From Zhongshania marina (GTDB taxonomy: Bacteria > Pseudomonadota > Gammaproteobacteria > Pseudomonadales > Spongiibacteraceae), in the NCBI RefSeq assembly GCF_002915595.1, contig NZ_PQGG01000028.1, positions 153,694 through 217,693 on the forward strand: 64,000 nt of DNA, written 5' to 3'. The notes under the pieces are model-generated. The model ran no database searches. It had not been told where the DNA came from and saw only the letters and a list, made by a program, of their open reading frames with translations. Of the stretch, positions 10,680-22,281 are shown piece after piece (position 1 is the first letter of the stretch; each line of letters opens with the position of its first letter). The translations under genes and the position numbers were made by a program.

Positions 10680-13004
10680 TTGCCTAAACCGACAACAAAA
10701 TCAGCGGTGGATAATCGCGAAATATTGCATTTACGTCTACGTGAAGGGCTGTTAATCGCCTTTGTGGCGGTGTGCATTTATATTTTCGTCTCTCTTTTAA
10801 CCTATAGCGGCAATGATCCTGGCTGGTCTAGAACGGGAAATGGCGATGAGGTAATGAACGCCGGAGGCCCAGTCGGAGCATGGCTTGCGGATGTGTTTTT
10901 TGCGCTGTTTGGTTATATGGCGTATTTATTTCCTAGCATGTTAGCGTTTCGGGCATGGCGGCTATTCAAATCGCGTTACCGCCCGCCGGCATTCGACTCT
11001 CTTATTTTTTCTCTGCGCGTCATCGGCTTGGTCTTGGTGATGATATCGAGCACTGGGCTCGCGGCAAACGGTGACTATGGCACCAGTGGCTTGCCTTTTG
11101 GCGCTGGTGGGGTATTGGGTGATGCGGTTGGTCATGCGACTTTGGCGTCCTTTAACGAGTTCGGCAGTCGCTTATTACTGCTGGCGATATTATTGTTTGG
11201 TTTGACGGTATTCACAGATTTATCGTGGATTAAATTGATGGATAACGTCGGCGCGTTAACATTGCGTCTTTACGACAAAGCAAACGATGCGCTCTATCGC
11301 TATCGGCAGGCTCGCACTGAGCGCAAAAAAGCTGCGCTGGCTGCCAAGGAACGCCACGAAGCATTTACAACGAAAACTGAAATTCAAAAAACGCGAATTC
11401 CTCCACAAATAGCGCCGCCGCCAAAGCCCGCTGCAAAATCTTCTCGCCCCGACAAGGAGCGGCAAACCTCCTTGTTTGATGGCCCAGTGACAGGTACCTT
11501 ACCGTCCCTCAGCCTGCTAGATAAAGCGGTGCACAACCCTGAACGCGGATTTTCGCCAGAAACCTTGGACGCAATGTCCCGCCTATTAGAAATTAAATTA
11601 TTGGATTTCGGGGTGTCGGCAAAAGTTGTCGCCGTTTTCCCAGGACCGGTGATTACACGGTTTGAATTGGAGCCGGATGCAGGGGTTAAAGTCAGCAAAA
11701 TCTCTAATTTGGTGAAAGACTTAGCGCGCTCATTGGCGGTGGTCAGTGTTCGTGTTGTAGAGGTTATTCCAGGCAAGCCCTATGTTGGTATTGAAATTCC
11801 GAATGAAGATCGCGAGATTGTTAATTTCCACGATGTGCTTTCATCGGAAGTGTTTGAATCAAATAAATCCCCACTTACTCTTGCTTTAGGGCACGATATT
11901 TCCGGCGAGCCGGTATGTGCAGACCTTGGGAAAATGCCTCATTTATTGGTAGCCGGTACTACCGGTTCCGGTAAATCGGTGGGCGTAAACGCCATGCTGA
12001 TTAGTTTGCTGTATAAGTCGACGCCGGAAGAAGTGCGACTGATGCTGGTTGATCCGAAAATGTTGGAATTATCTGTTTATGACGGTATTCCGCATTTATT
12101 AACGCCAGTTATTACCGACATGAAGGATGCCGCTAACGGCTTGCGTTGGTGCGTAGCGGAAATGGAACGCCGATATAAGCTCATGTCGAAAATGGGGGTT
12201 CGTAATTTGGCCGGCTTTAATCGCAAGGTTAAAGACGCCATTCTTGCCGGCGAACCCATCAAGGACCCGCTTTGGAAGCCTGAAGAACATTATCAAGCAG
12301 GTTTAGAGGAGGCGCAGGCGCCGGATCTTGAGGTGCTGCCGTCTATCGTCGTGGTAATTGACGAATTTGCCGACATGATGATGATCGTTGGTAAAAAAGT
12401 CGAAGAGCTTATCGCTCGCATTGCTCAAAAAGCGCGTGCGGCGGGAATTCACTTACTACTTGCCACCCAGCGTCCGTCGGTGGACGTTATTACCGGCTTG
12501 ATTAAGGCCAACGTGCCAACCCGTATCGGCTTTCAGGTTTCATCTAAAATCGATTCGCGAACTATTCTGGATCAAGGCGGTGCGGAACAGCTTCTCGGGC
12601 ACGGCGATATGTTGTATTTGCCACCTGGTGCAGGTATCCCGATTCGGGTTCACGGCGCTTTTGTGTCGGACGAAGAGGTCCACCGTGTCGTTGCCGACTG
12701 GAAGCGGCGGGGCGAGCCCCAATATATTGATGGCCTGCTAGAAGAGGGCAGCGCGACGGATGCTATGCCGGGCATGCCCCCTGAAGGTGGCGGCGATAAT
12801 GGCGAAAGCGATGCGCTTTACGACGAGGCGGTGCAATACGTTACAGAAAGTCGTCGCGCGTCTATCTCTGCTGTTCAACGCAAATTGCGCATTGGTTATA
12901 ATCGCGCAGCGCGATTAATTGAAACAATGGAGGCTGCTGGTGTCGTAACAGAGATGGCCAGTAACGGTAGTCGCGAAGTACTGGCTCCACCGCCACGTGA
13001 TTAG
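10680..13004 (+). CDS. ftsK: DNA translocase FtsK
   Basis: FtsK anchors at the septum and pumps chromosomal DNA toward dif, where it activates XerCD. The 774-residue protein has about four N-terminal membrane helices (roughly 24-190) and a short linker. The motor domain has Walker [17 protein letters not shown] near residue 425 and Walker [14 protein letters not shown] near 560. A C-terminal winged-helix gamma domain ([21 protein letters not shown]) reads KOPS sites. The start is TTG, preceded by AGGAA. The linker is far shorter than in E. coli FtsK and closer to SpoIIIE length. lolA follows after two bases. Confidence 0.96.
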   Translation: MPKPTTKSAVDNREILHLRLREGLLIAFVAVCIYIFVSLLTYSGNDPGWSRTGNGDEVMNAGGPVGAWLADVFFALFGYMAYLFPSMLAFRAWRLFKSRYRPPAFDSLIFSLRVIGLVLVMISSTGLAANGDYGTSGLPFGAGGVLGDAVGHATLASFNEFGSRLLLLAILLFGLTVFTDLSWIKLMDNVGALTLRLYDKANDALYRYRQARTERKKAALAAKERHEAFTTKTEIQKTRIPPQIAPPPKPAAKSSRPDKERQTSLFDGPVTGTLPSLSLLDKAVHNPERGFSPETLDAMSRLLEIKLLDFGVSAKVVAVFPGPVITRFELEPDAGVKVSKISNLVKDLARSLAVVSVRVVEVIPGKPYVGIEIPNEDREIVNFHDVLSSEVFESNKSPLTLALGHDISGEPVCADLGKMPHLLVAGTTGSGKSVGVNAMLISLLYKSTPEEVRLMLVDPKMLELSVYDGIPHLLTPVITDMKDAANGLRWCVAEMERRYKLMSKMGVRNLAGFNRKVKDAILAGEPIKDPLWKPEEHYQAGLEEAQAPDLEVLPSIVVVIDEFADMMMIVGKKVEELIARIAQKARAAGIHLLLATQRPSVDVITGLIKANVPTRIGFQVSSKIDSRTILDQGGAEQLLGHGDMLYLPPGAGIPIRVHGAFVSDEEVHRVVADWKRRGEPQYIDGLLEEGSATDAMPGMPPEGGGDNGESDALYDEAVQYVTESRRASISAVQRKLRIGYNRAARLIETMEAAGVVTEMASNGSREVLAPPPRD

Positions 13005-13015
13005 AAGTGAGAAAT

Positions 13016-13618
13016 ATGCGTCAATTGTTTCTATTACTATGTTTGTCTGTTTTCCAGTTGTCCGCCTTTGCTGAGGGCGACGTAGCACAACTACATTTAC
13101 ACCTATCCGGTGCGCAAAGTATTAACTCAAAATTTGTACAGCAGGTTAGGGATGCCAGCGGCGAACTATTGCAGGAAAGCAAGGGCACGATCGCGCTGCA
13201 GCGCCCCAATAATATCCGTTGGGAAAGCTTGGAGCCGTTCCGCTATTTGCTAGTCAGTAACGGCAAAACAGTATGGCGCTACGATGCAGATCTTGAGCAG
13301 TTAAATACTGATCCCTTTGATGCCGAGCTTTCACAAACCCCGGCGATGATTATTGGCGCATCTATCGACCAACTTGCGGCTGATTACGTTGTAAACGTTA
13401 TTAAATCAGGTAATACGCGGGAATTTGTATTAGTTCCAAAACAGCAGGGCGCTTTTTCTGAAATGCGACTCTTGTTTAATATGGGCAAGCTTAGCGGTAT
13501 GCGCTTGACGGATACCCTTGAGCAAACTACGCAAATCGATTTTGTTGAGCCCAAATACAACGTTAAATTCGACGCTAAAATGTTTGAGTTTAATGAGGCT
13601 GAGGCGAGCAGGTCTTGA
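13016..13618 (+). CDS. lolA: Outer-membrane lipoprotein carrier LolA
   Basis: A periplasmic chaperone that carries lipoproteins from LolCDE to LolB. The product starts with a clear signal peptide (MRQLFLLLCLSVFQLSAFA, cleavage near residue 20). The LolA fold motifs follow: GTIALQRPNNIRWES, then YLLVSNGKTVWRYDADLEQ and DTLEQTTQIDF. I chose ATG 13016 rather than GTG 13007 because the signal peptide then starts cleanly. It lies between ftsK and rarA, the usual ftsK-lolA-rarA order, and its stop overlaps the rarA start. Confidence 0.95.
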   Translation: MRQLFLLLCLSVFQLSAFAEGDVAQLHLHLSGAQSINSKFVQQVRDASGELLQESKGTIALQRPNNIRWESLEPFRYLLVSNGKTVWRYDADLEQLNTDPFDAELSQTPAMIIGASIDQLAADYVVNVIKSGNTREFVLVPKQQGAFSEMRLLFNMGKLSGMRLTDTLEQTTQIDFVEPKYNVKFDAKMFEFNEAEASRS

Positions 13619-14916
13619 GCGACACGCCAGCTGCCATGCCACTGGCTGCAAGGATGCGGCCGCAAACACTGGAATACTATCTCGGCCAAGAGCACCTATT
13701 AGCAGAGGACAAGCCACTGCGTAGGGCGCTAGACTCAGGCCAACTTCATTCAATGATTTTTTGGGGACCGCCAGGGGTTGGTAAAACCACCTTGGCGCAA
13801 CTAATAGCTCATCTTTGCGACGCACACTTTATTAGCATTTCCGCTGTATTGGCTGGGGTAAAAGATATTCGTGCTGCTGTGGAAGAGGCAAAAAAACAAC
13901 AGTTTTTCCAGCGCCGCACCATTCTGTTTATCGACGAAGTCCATCGTTTTAATAAGGCCCAGCAAGACGCATTTTTACCCTATGTGGAAGACGGGACGGT
14001 GATTTTTGTCGGTGCGACGACGGAAAATCCCTCCTTTGAAATCAATAATGCACTGCTGTCTAGGGCACGGGTTTATCAGCTTAATGCGCTGAATGACGAT
14101 GCGTTAATACGTATTATTAAACACGCAGCCGAACGTGAAGGCTGGATTATTGATGCGGCACAAGCTGCACGCATCGCTTCTCACGCAGATGGCGACGCAA
14201 GGCGTGCGCTCAATCTAATCGAGTTGGCTGGCGACATGGTGCTCAGCCGTGGCGAAGCGCGGGATTTAAACGAAGAAATCATCGACCAAGTGCTTAATGG
14301 TCAACCACGGCGCTTCGATAAGGGCGGCGATCTCTTTTACGAGCAAATTTCTGCCCTGCATAAATCCGTGCGAGGCAGCTCGGCAGACGGCGCCTTATAC
14401 TGGTTTGCCCGCATGTTAGATGGTGGCTGCGAACCCCTCTATATTGCGCGGCGCCTCGTTCGTATGGCAAGTGAAGATATCGGCAATGCCGACCCGCGGG
14501 CGCTGCGAATTTGTTTAGATGCTTGGGATGTGCAGGAGCGACTAGGCAGTCCAGAAGGCGAATTAGCGATGGCCCAGGCGGTGTGTTACTTGGCCGCCGC
14601 CCCAAAGAGTAATGCGGTGTATACCGCTTACAATGCGGTTAGGCGCGATATAGCCGCTGCACCCAGCTACGACGTTCCAATGCATTTGCGCAATGCACCC
14701 ACCGGCATGATGAAAAAGCAGGGCTTTGGCGACGGCTACCGCTACGCCCACGACGAAGTCGATGCCTACGCCGCCGGTGAAAATTATCTACCTAAAGAAA
14801 TAAAAGACACGGTGTACTACCAACCGGTCGAGCGCGGTTTAGAGAAGAAAATCGCTGAAAAGCTGCGATATTTGCGCCAGCGCGATGCGGAGTCACCGCA
14901 TACACGCTATCGTTAA
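13615..14916 (+). CDS. rarA: Replication-associated recombination protein RarA (MgsA)
   Basis: An AAA+ ATPase related to clamp-loader subunits that acts at stalled replication forks. The N-terminal PLAARMRPQTLEYYLGQEHLL is the family hallmark. Walker A is WGPPGVGKTTLAQ near residue 46, Walker B is ILFIDEVHRFNKAQQDAFLP, and the sensor is GATTENPSF. The C-terminal tetramerisation part includes DGGCEPLYIARRLVRMASEDIG. The start is TTG 13615, overlapping the lolA stop by four bases (TTGA); ATG 13636 is an alternative. No ribosome site rules out either. Confidence 0.95.
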   Translation: MSDTPAAMPLAARMRPQTLEYYLGQEHLLAEDKPLRRALDSGQLHSMIFWGPPGVGKTTLAQLIAHLCDAHFISISAVLAGVKDIRAAVEEAKKQQFFQRRTILFIDEVHRFNKAQQDAFLPYVEDGTVIFVGATTENPSFEINNALLSRARVYQLNALNDDALIRIIKHAAEREGWIIDAAQAARIASHADGDARRALNLIELAGDMVLSRGEARDLNEEIIDQVLNGQPRRFDKGGDLFYEQISALHKSVRGSSADGALYWFARMLDGGCEPLYIARRLVRMASEDIGNADPRALRICLDAWDVQERLGSPEGELAMAQAVCYLAAAPKSNAVYTAYNAVRRDIAAAPSYDVPMHLRNAPTGMMKKQGFGDGYRYAHDEVDAYAAGENYLPKEIKDTVYYQPVERGLEKKIAEKLRYLRQRDAESPHTRYR

Positions 14917-14960
14917 TGCAAATACGGTAGAATAGTGCGCCTCAAATCGGAGACAACGAC

Positions 14961-15332
14961 GTGCAAGTCTATTTGCTAATTGCCTTAGGCGGCGCCTGCG
15001 GTGCATTAAGCCGCTACGGTATCGGCCGAGCGGTGAATATCTATTTAGCGCAGATCCACTGGCCCTTGGGCACATTTGCGGTCAATATTGCCGGCTCGTT
15101 TACCATTGGTGCCATCTACGTTTTGATAACGGAAAAATCGAGCTTACATGCCGATTGGCGCTATGTATTAATGGTGGGATTTTTAGGGGCCTTCACGACT
15201 TTCTCGACGTTTTCATTAGAGTCAGTGGCCATGTTAGAGGCCGGTAAAATTGCAATGGCGATGCTGTATATGGTCGCTACGCTAGCCAGCTGCGTTATCG
15301 GGTGCTGGTTAGGAATGAGCTTGGTTCGTTAA
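14961..15332 (+). CDS. crcB: Fluoride ion channel CrcB/FluC
   Basis: A 123-residue inner-membrane protein with four helices that exports fluoride as a dual-topology dimer. GGACGALSRYGIGR opens the protein, WPLGTFAVNIAGSF carries the pore Asn, and GFLGAFTTFSTFS holds the Phe-box and sodium-site residues. The start is GTG after a GGAG site. Only 44 bases separate it from rarA, with no room for a fluoride riboswitch. serS follows after 40 bases. Confidence 0.95.
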   Translation: MQVYLLIALGGACGALSRYGIGRAVNIYLAQIHWPLGTFAVNIAGSFTIGAIYVLITEKSSLHADWRYVLMVGFLGAFTTFSTFSLESVAMLEAGKIAMAMLYMVATLASCVIGCWLGMSLVR

Positions 15333-15354
15333 AAGAAATATATTAAATACATAA

Positions 15355-16677
<1,323 letters not shown>

Positions 16678-16681
16678 TTAG

Positions 16682-18085
16682 ATGGACTTTCTCCCTCTGT
16701 TTACCGATCTTCGCAATAAACCCTGTTTATTAATTGGCGGCGGCCAAGTTGCGCTGCGAAAAGCACGCTTGCTGTGTAAAGCCGGCGCAAAATTAAGGCT
16801 GGTTGCCCACGATATTCTCCCCGAACTTTCGACGCTGTGCTTGAATGCCGGCGGTGAATGTATACGCGGGGATTATGGCGATCACCTGTTAGACGGCGTG
16901 TTTTTAGTTATCGCCGCCACGGATGATCAAGACGTAAACAGCCGCGTATCAGCAGCCTGTCACAGCCGACAAATTCCGGTAAACGTCGTAGATAGTCCAG
17001 ATCTATGCAGCGTGATTCTACCGGCAATTATCGACCGTTCACCCCTAATGATTGCGGTGAGTAGCGGTGGAAAAAGCCCTGTACTTGCGCGGATGATGCG
17101 GTCGCGTTTGGAAGCAAGTATTCCCGCTGCTTACGGCAGACTAGCTAATTTGGTTGGACAATTCCGCGATGCGGTGAAAACACGTTTTGCCGACATTGAA
17201 GATCGACGCCATTTTTGGGAGCAAACCTTGCAAGGCCCTGTTGCTGAAATGGTATTTGCAGGCAATGAAAAGGCTGCTGCCACGATGCTCGGCGACGCCA
17301 TTAAAAAAGGGGCGGTGGAAGTCGGTGGCGAAGTGTATTTAATTGGCGCTGGCCCAGGCGATCCAGATTTAATGACCTTTAAAGCGCTTCGCCTACTGCA
17401 GCGTGCAGATGTGGTTTTATACGACCGCTTGGTGGCACCGGCAATCGTTGATATGTGCCGTAAAGATGCTGAGCGCGTCTACGTTGGCAAGGCCCGCTCT
17501 GACCATGCGGTTCCTCAACAAGATATAAATATGCTGTTGGTGAAATACGCGCAAGAAGGCAAAAAGGTGGCGCGCTTAAAAGGTGGCGACCCGTTTATTT
17601 TCGGTCGCGGCGGTGAGGAAATCGAAGAACTCGCAGAACAAAAAATACCCTTTCAAGTAGTGCCCGGTATCACCGCTGCCGCAGGCTGTGCGAGCTACGC
17701 TGGCATTCCGCTTACTCATCGCGATTATGCACAGTCAGTGCGTTTTGTAACCGGACATTTAAAAGATCACAGCATAAATTTACCTTGGGAGGAGTTAGTC
17801 AAGCCGGCGCAAACAGTGGTGTTTTATATGGGCTTGGTTGGCCTGCCAACAATTTGCGAAAAAATGATAGCCTTTGGTAGATCCGCGGATACTCCCATTG
17901 CGGTCGTGCAGCAGGGCACCACTCCCGATCAGAAAGTTGTTGTAGCGACCTTGGCGACAATGGTTGATGCTTTAAAACAAGAGCCTGTGCAGGCGCCGAC
18001 GCTGATCATTGTGGGCGAGGTCGTCAAATTACGAGAAAAACTCGCTTGGTATGAGAAATACGATTTAGCCTCAACATCAATTTAG
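16682..18085 (+). CDS. cysG: Siroheme synthase CysG (trifunctional)
   Basis: CysG makes siroheme from uroporphyrinogen III: two methylations, oxidation and iron insertion. The N-terminal dehydrogenase/ferrochelatase part has the NAD motif [15 protein letters not shown] (residues 18-32), with [23 protein letters not shown] after it. The C-terminal methyltransferase part begins [23 protein letters not shown] near residue 218 and contains [14 protein letters not shown] and [21 protein letters not shown]. At 467 residues it is the full fused form. gor follows after 40 bases. Confidence 0.97.
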   Translation: MDFLPLFTDLRNKPCLLIGGGQVALRKARLLCKAGAKLRLVAHDILPELSTLCLNAGGECIRGDYGDHLLDGVFLVIAATDDQDVNSRVSAACHSRQIPVNVVDSPDLCSVILPAIIDRSPLMIAVSSGGKSPVLARMMRSRLEASIPAAYGRLANLVGQFRDAVKTRFADIEDRRHFWEQTLQGPVAEMVFAGNEKAAATMLGDAIKKGAVEVGGEVYLIGAGPGDPDLMTFKALRLLQRADVVLYDRLVAPAIVDMCRKDAERVYVGKARSDHAVPQQDINMLLVKYAQEGKKVARLKGGDPFIFGRGGEEIEELAEQKIPFQVVPGITAAAGCASYAGIPLTHRDYAQSVRFVTGHLKDHSINLPWEELVKPAQTVVFYMGLVGLPTICEKMIAFGRSADTPIAVVQQGTTPDQKVVVATLATMVDALKQEPVQAPTLIIVGEVVKLREKLAWYEKYDLASTSI

Positions 18086-18125
18086 AGAAAGGCTAATTCA
18101 CAGGCCTAAGCTCAAAGGAGAGTGC

Positions 18126-19478
18126 GTGAGCGAAACAATTTACGATCTATTTGTTATTGGTGCAGGTTCTGGTGGCGTTCGCGCGGCGAGAATGTCAGCT
18201 AGTTTCGGTGCAAAAGTGGCGATTGCTGAATCGCGCTATTTAGGTGGCACCTGCGTTAATGTTGGCTGTGTTCCCAAAAAGCTATTTAGTTATGCCGCGC
18301 ATTACCGCGAAGACTTTAGTGATGCTCAGGGTTTTGGTTGGGACAGCTCCGTTAGCGACTTGGATTGGCCGCGGCTTCGAGACAATAAAACCAAAGAAAT
18401 CGAACGTCTCAACGGGATTTACGGCAATTTATTAAATAATGCAGGCGCAGACTTAATCAACGGCCATGCGCGAATTGTTGACGCTAATACCGTTGAGGTA
18501 GACGGCAATAAATATACCGCTAAAAATATTCTTATTGCGGTTGGAGGCTGGCCGTTTATTCCCGATATTCCCGGCTGTGAATTAGCGATTAGTTCCAATG
18601 AATTATTTTATTTAGATACGCTACCAAAGCATGCAGTGGTTGTAGGAGGCGGTTATATTGCCACTGAATTTGCGGGGATTCTCCACGGCTTAGGGGTAGA
18701 AGTTGAACAAATTTATCGTCGCGATTTGTTTTTGCGGGGCTTTGATACAGAAATTCGCGAGCAGCTTGCGGAGGAAATGACGAATAAGGGCGTGAAGCTG
18801 CGTTTTAATGAAAACGTAACTGCCATTGCCGAGCAAGACGGTCAGTATTTACTGACGCTTGAAAGCGGCGAAAGTCTGCTCACCGACAAGGTTTTGTATG
18901 CCACTGGCCGCAAGCCGCTATTAGAAGGGCTTGGTTTAGAAAATACCAAGGTCACCTTAAACGACAAAGGCTATATTGCGGTGAACGAAGGGTTTCAAAC
19001 CGCTGAGCCGTCAATCTATGCCGTTGGCGACGTGACCGGAGGTATGGAGTTAACACCGGTGGCGCTGGCCGAAGGTATGAATTTGGCGAAGCGATTATTT
19101 AAGGGGGACAACACTGTTCTCGATTATAGCTTTATTCCCACGGCTATATTTTCACAGCCCAATCTTGCAACCGTTGGATTTAGTGAGGAAGAAGCGCGAG
19201 AGCGTTTTGCAGATATCGCGGTGTATACCTCGCGCTTTACCCATTTAAAGCACACTCTTAGCGGTAATAAAACCAAGACCTTTTTAAAGCTCGTGGTAGA
19301 TAAGGCCAGTGATAAAGTAGTTGGCGCTCATATGATGGGTGACGATGCGGGCGAGATCATTCAGGGCTTGGCAGTAGCAATTAAGGCGGGGGCGACCAAG
19401 GCCGACTTTGATTCGACGATTGGTATTCACCCCACGGTGGCAGAAGAGTTTGTAACGATGCGAGACGCTACTCGCTAA
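18126..19478 (+). CDS. gor: Glutathione-disulfide reductase
   Basis: An NADPH-dependent flavoenzyme that keeps glutathione reduced. The N-terminal FAD motif is [19 protein letters not shown], where the GSGG form is characteristic of glutathione reductases. The redox motif is [14 protein letters not shown] near residues 41-54. The NADPH motif is [15 protein letters not shown]. The dimer-partner catalytic motif [12 protein letters not shown] closes the 450-residue protein. The start is GTG after AAGGAG. Its 3' end converges on prc with only 18 bases between stops. Confidence 0.95.
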   Translation: MSETIYDLFVIGAGSGGVRAARMSASFGAKVAIAESRYLGGTCVNVGCVPKKLFSYAAHYREDFSDAQGFGWDSSVSDLDWPRLRDNKTKEIERLNGIYGNLLNNAGADLINGHARIVDANTVEVDGNKYTAKNILIAVGGWPFIPDIPGCELAISSNELFYLDTLPKHAVVVGGGYIATEFAGILHGLGVEVEQIYRRDLFLRGFDTEIREQLAEEMTNKGVKLRFNENVTAIAEQDGQYLLTLESGESLLTDKVLYATGRKPLLEGLGLENTKVTLNDKGYIAVNEGFQTAEPSIYAVGDVTGGMELTPVALAEGMNLAKRLFKGDNTVLDYSFIPTAIFSQPNLATVGFSEEEARERFADIAVYTSRFTHLKHTLSGNKTKTFLKLVVDKASDKVVGAHMMGDDAGEIIQGLAVAIKAGATKADFDSTIGIHPTVAEEFVTMRDATR

Positions 19479-19496
19479 ACCTTAAAGCCAGCACGC

Positions 19497-21656
19497 CTAT
19501 GGGCGTCTGGCTAAGCGTTCTGGTTGGAAGTAGGGCAGCGCATCAACGAGGATGTGGCTGGCTTCGGTCAGAAGCGGATCTGGCGCCTTTTCCTTATCTT
19601 TGTCTTCTTCCTTCTCGGTTTCAGCCTTCAGTTCTGATTCTTCGTCGTTCATTGCGATATCGTCGGTGTTTTCTTCCTCAAGGGCCTCTAAGGGCTCTTC
19701 ACCCTTGGCAACTCGACGGCGATTTTCCATTGCTAATTGCTGCACTTTTTGTGCGTCTCGCTCTTTCTTGCGAAGATCGATATTCAAAGACAGGTGGGTT
19801 TTCGCACGCATTTTCTCAACGACAGAAATCTGTTCTTGCAAGAACTGGAAATCAGGATCTTTTGCGATGCGTTTGTCGTGCTTGCGCTGCAAGGTGTCGA
19901 TACCGGATTTTAGATCAAAGTAGTAGCGATGATTTGCCTGGGGAATACGATCCCAGTGCAGGGCATTGTCGAGTACGCTTTCACCGATGTCCTCTAAATT
20001 GTAGAGGGGCGGGAAGGCGATGTCGGGAATAACACCACGGTTCTGGGTACTATCGCCGGAAATACGATAAAACTTAGATTCTGTGAGCTTCAACTGACCG
20101 TGGCTCAACGCATTTACGGATTGCACGGTACCCTTACCAAAGGACTGAGTGCCGATAACCAAACCGCGCTGATAGTCCTGTATCGCACCCGCAAATATTT
20201 CGGAGGCCGACGCACTCATGCGGTTAATCAACACCGCTAGGGGGCCGGTGTAGTAGGGTGAACTGCGGCGCTTGCCTTCGCGTAGAACTCTGGCATTTGA
20301 CTGCCGAATTTGTACGGTAGGGCCCGACTCTATAAATAAGCCCACCATGCCATTTGCTTCTGCTAGTGAACCGCCGCCATTGTCGCGCAAGTCTATAACA
20401 ATACCTTCTGCACCTTCGCTAAGTAGCTCACCCATAATGCGATGTACATCGCGGGTGGTGCTGCGGAATTCGGTATCGCCCATGCGGTAGGCTTCAAAAT
20501 CCAGATAAAAGGTCGGAACATCGATTACGCCAACTTTATGGGTTTCGCCATCGCTGTCGATAATTTCAATCATTTCGCCCTTGGCGCTTTGATCTTCAAG
20601 TTTTACTTCATTGCGTTCGATGATGATTTCGCGGCGGGTTTCATCGCTTTTGGCAATGGCTGGAATGACTTCCAGGCGAACAAAGGATCCCGCAGCGCCG
20701 CGTATTAGATCAACCACGTCGTCTAAACGCCAACCGATAACATCCTGCATTTCGCCTTTTTTGCCCTGCGCTACACCGATGATTCTATCTGCAGGTTGCA
20801 ATTGCCCTTGCTTATCAGCGGGGCCGGCGGCAACAAGACGCACAACCTTGGTGTAATCGTCTTCCATCTGCAATACAGCGCCGATGCCTTCCAATTTCAA
20901 ACTCATATTAATTTGGAAGTTTTCGGAAATACGCGGCGAGAAATAATCCGTATGGGGGTCATACAGCGAGGCAAACGCATTGGCATAAATCTGGAAAGCG
21001 TCCTCCGCTTCCAATTGCTTCATCCGTTTAATTTGGTTTTTAAAACGCTTTGTGAGTAATTCAATAATGCCTTTGTCGTCTTTGTCGGCAAGGCGCAATC
21101 CTAACACTCGGTTCTTAATTTGCTTGCGCCAAATTTCATCGGCTTCGGCTTTGTTTGCAGGCCAAGCGGCTTTGTCGCGATCAAGTTCAATGTCTTCATT
21201 AACGCTAAAATCCATTGCCTTAATATTGTCGGGCAGTGTGTCTAGGGTATTTTGCAAACGCGCAATCATACGTTCGCGGTAACGATTGAAGATGAAAAAA
21301 CCAGCGCTTAAATCAGATTTCTTTAGTTCATCGTCTAATTGCGTGCTGTATTTTTGGAACTCAGTGATATCGCTTTGGAGTAGAAACAGGCGATTGGGAT
21401 CTAGGTCGTCGAGAAAGGCGCTTAGCAGTCTTTCTGAGAGCGCGTCATTTAAAGACAACTTCACATAGTGGCGACTATTCAGTTGTTCAACCATGTCGTG
21501 AACAGCGGTTTTGTGTGATTTTTCGGGCTCAAGAGGTTTGAGTGCGCTGTCGGCAAAGACAGACAAGCTGAACATAGACAAAAATAAGGCGGTAATGAGC
21601 GCGCCAGTAAATTTGTCATTGCGAAGTGATTTTATAGTTAGCATTGAATACCGCAT
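19497..21656 (-). CDS. prc: Carboxy-terminal processing (tail-specific) protease Prc
   Basis: A periplasmic serine protease (S41 family) that degrades SsrA-tagged and misfolded proteins and trims peptidoglycan hydrolases. A signal peptide lies in residues 1-36 (LITALFLSMFSLSVFADSA). The N-terminal helical domain contains LDDLDPNRLFLLQSD, the PDZ domain is GIGAVLQMEDDYTKVVRLVAAGPA, and catalytic residues lie in MSASASEIFAGAI (Ser) and GTQSFGKGTVQ (Lys). The C-terminal part has an acidic, low-complexity Glu/Asp/Lys stretch near residue 670. At 719 residues it is the long E. coli-like type. The start may instead be the ATG four codons in. Confidence 0.94.
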   Translation of the reverse strand: MRYSMLTIKSLRNDKFTGALITALFLSMFSLSVFADSALKPLEPEKSHKTAVHDMVEQLNSRHYVKLSLNDALSERLLSAFLDDLDPNRLFLLQSDITEFQKYSTQLDDELKKSDLSAGFFIFNRYRERMIARLQNTLDTLPDNIKAMDFSVNEDIELDRDKAAWPANKAEADEIWRKQIKNRVLGLRLADKDDKGIIELLTKRFKNQIKRMKQLEAEDAFQIYANAFASLYDPHTDYFSPRISENFQINMSLKLEGIGAVLQMEDDYTKVVRLVAAGPADKQGQLQPADRIIGVAQGKKGEMQDVIGWRLDDVVDLIRGAAGSFVRLEVIPAIAKSDETRREIIIERNEVKLEDQSAKGEMIEIIDSDGETHKVGVIDVPTFYLDFEAYRMGDTEFRSTTRDVHRIMGELLSEGAEGIVIDLRDNGGGSLAEANGMVGLFIESGPTVQIRQSNARVLREGKRRSSPYYTGPLAVLINRMSASASEIFAGAIQDYQRGLVIGTQSFGKGTVQSVNALSHGQLKLTESKFYRISGDSTQNRGVIPDIAFPPLYNLEDIGESVLDNALHWDRIPQANHRYYFDLKSGIDTLQRKHDKRIAKDPDFQFLQEQISVVEKMRAKTHLSLNIDLRKKERDAQKVQQLAMENRRRVAKGEEPLEALEEENTDDIAMNDEESELKAETEKEEDKDKEKAPDPLLTEASHILVDALPYFQPERLARRP

Positions 21657-21861
21657 CTCAAAGTTCTAGGTGGACGTGACTATGTTACACCGCCTGCGCA
21701 GTTAATGCAGGTATGACGGCGTTTTCAAATATACTCTGCTTCCGTTTTGCGCCGCATGCAAATCTCGCCGCTTATATTAACGAAATGGACATATTCATCC
21801 GATATTTCCCGCGTTACACTGCTTGTATACGCTAATTCATAAGTAAAATGGAGCAATTTAC

Positions 21862-22233
21862 GTGAGTAAAAACCCAAAGTTAGCTGCAGTAGAGCAATAT
21901 ATCAGTGCCTTAAATAACCGCGATATGGCTGCAATTACTGACTTGTATGCGGATGATGCCACTATTGAAGATCCCGTTGGCAGCGATCCTATTCAGGGAC
22001 AAGACGCTATTATACGATTCTACGAAGTCGCATTTAGTTCCGGAATTTCTGCTCGTTTGGAAGGCGCGGTTCGATTTGCCGCCAATCACGCGGTGTTTCC
22101 GTTTGTTGTTGAGCTAAATCCTGGCAATGGTGAAATGCGCATAGAAGTGATTGATCAATTCACCTTTAACGACGACAACAAGGTAATTGCCATGAAGGCC
22201 TTTTGGGGCGAACAGAATATGACCACGGCATAA
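21862..22233 (+). CDS. Ketosteroid-isomerase-like protein (SnoaL/NTF2 fold)
   Basis: A 123-residue protein resembling steroid delta-isomerase of Comamonas and Pseudomonas, which moves the double bond of 3-oxo-delta-5 steroids. The three active positions appear conserved: Tyr in QYISALNNRD, Asp in ATIEDPVGSDP and Asp in EVIDQFTF. The start is GTG with GGAG upstream. No other steroid genes are in view; the neighbours handle fatty acyl-CoA. The substrate could therefore be a different lipid or polyketide. Enzyme class is fairly secure, the substrate is not. Confidence 0.75.
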   Translation: MSKNPKLAAVEQYISALNNRDMAAITDLYADDATIEDPVGSDPIQGQDAIIRFYEVAFSSGISARLEGAVRFAANHAVFPFVVELNPGNGEMRIEVIDQFTFNDDNKVIAMKAFWGEQNMTTA

Positions 22234-22273
22234 CGTGGTCATGGGTGCTAATAGCCGCCAAGCCAAGGCGGCT
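22221..22273. terminator. Two hairpins between convergent genes (possible bidirectional terminator)
   Basis: Two inverted repeats lie between the convergent isomerase and acyl-CoA dehydrogenase genes. One is 22221-22240 (GACCACG, six-base loop, CGTGGTC), which overlaps the isomerase stop codon. The other is 22253-22273 (AGCCGCC, seven-base loop, GGCGGCT). Neither has a strong T-run, so termination is inferred from position. Confidence 0.4.
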
Positions 22274-22281
22274 GTTAGTGC

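Noticed and set aside
11384..11776. A 130-codon frame antisense to ftsK
   Set aside because: Shadow of the FtsK frame, low-complexity composition, no independent signals.
14917..14960. Fluoride riboswitch before crcB
   Set aside because: Only 44 bases are available and no GGxGAUGG-like pseudoknot core is seen.
19499..20032. A 177-codon open frame on the plus strand
   Set aside because: It is antisense to prc, whose motifs are clear; no known protein features and no ribosome site.
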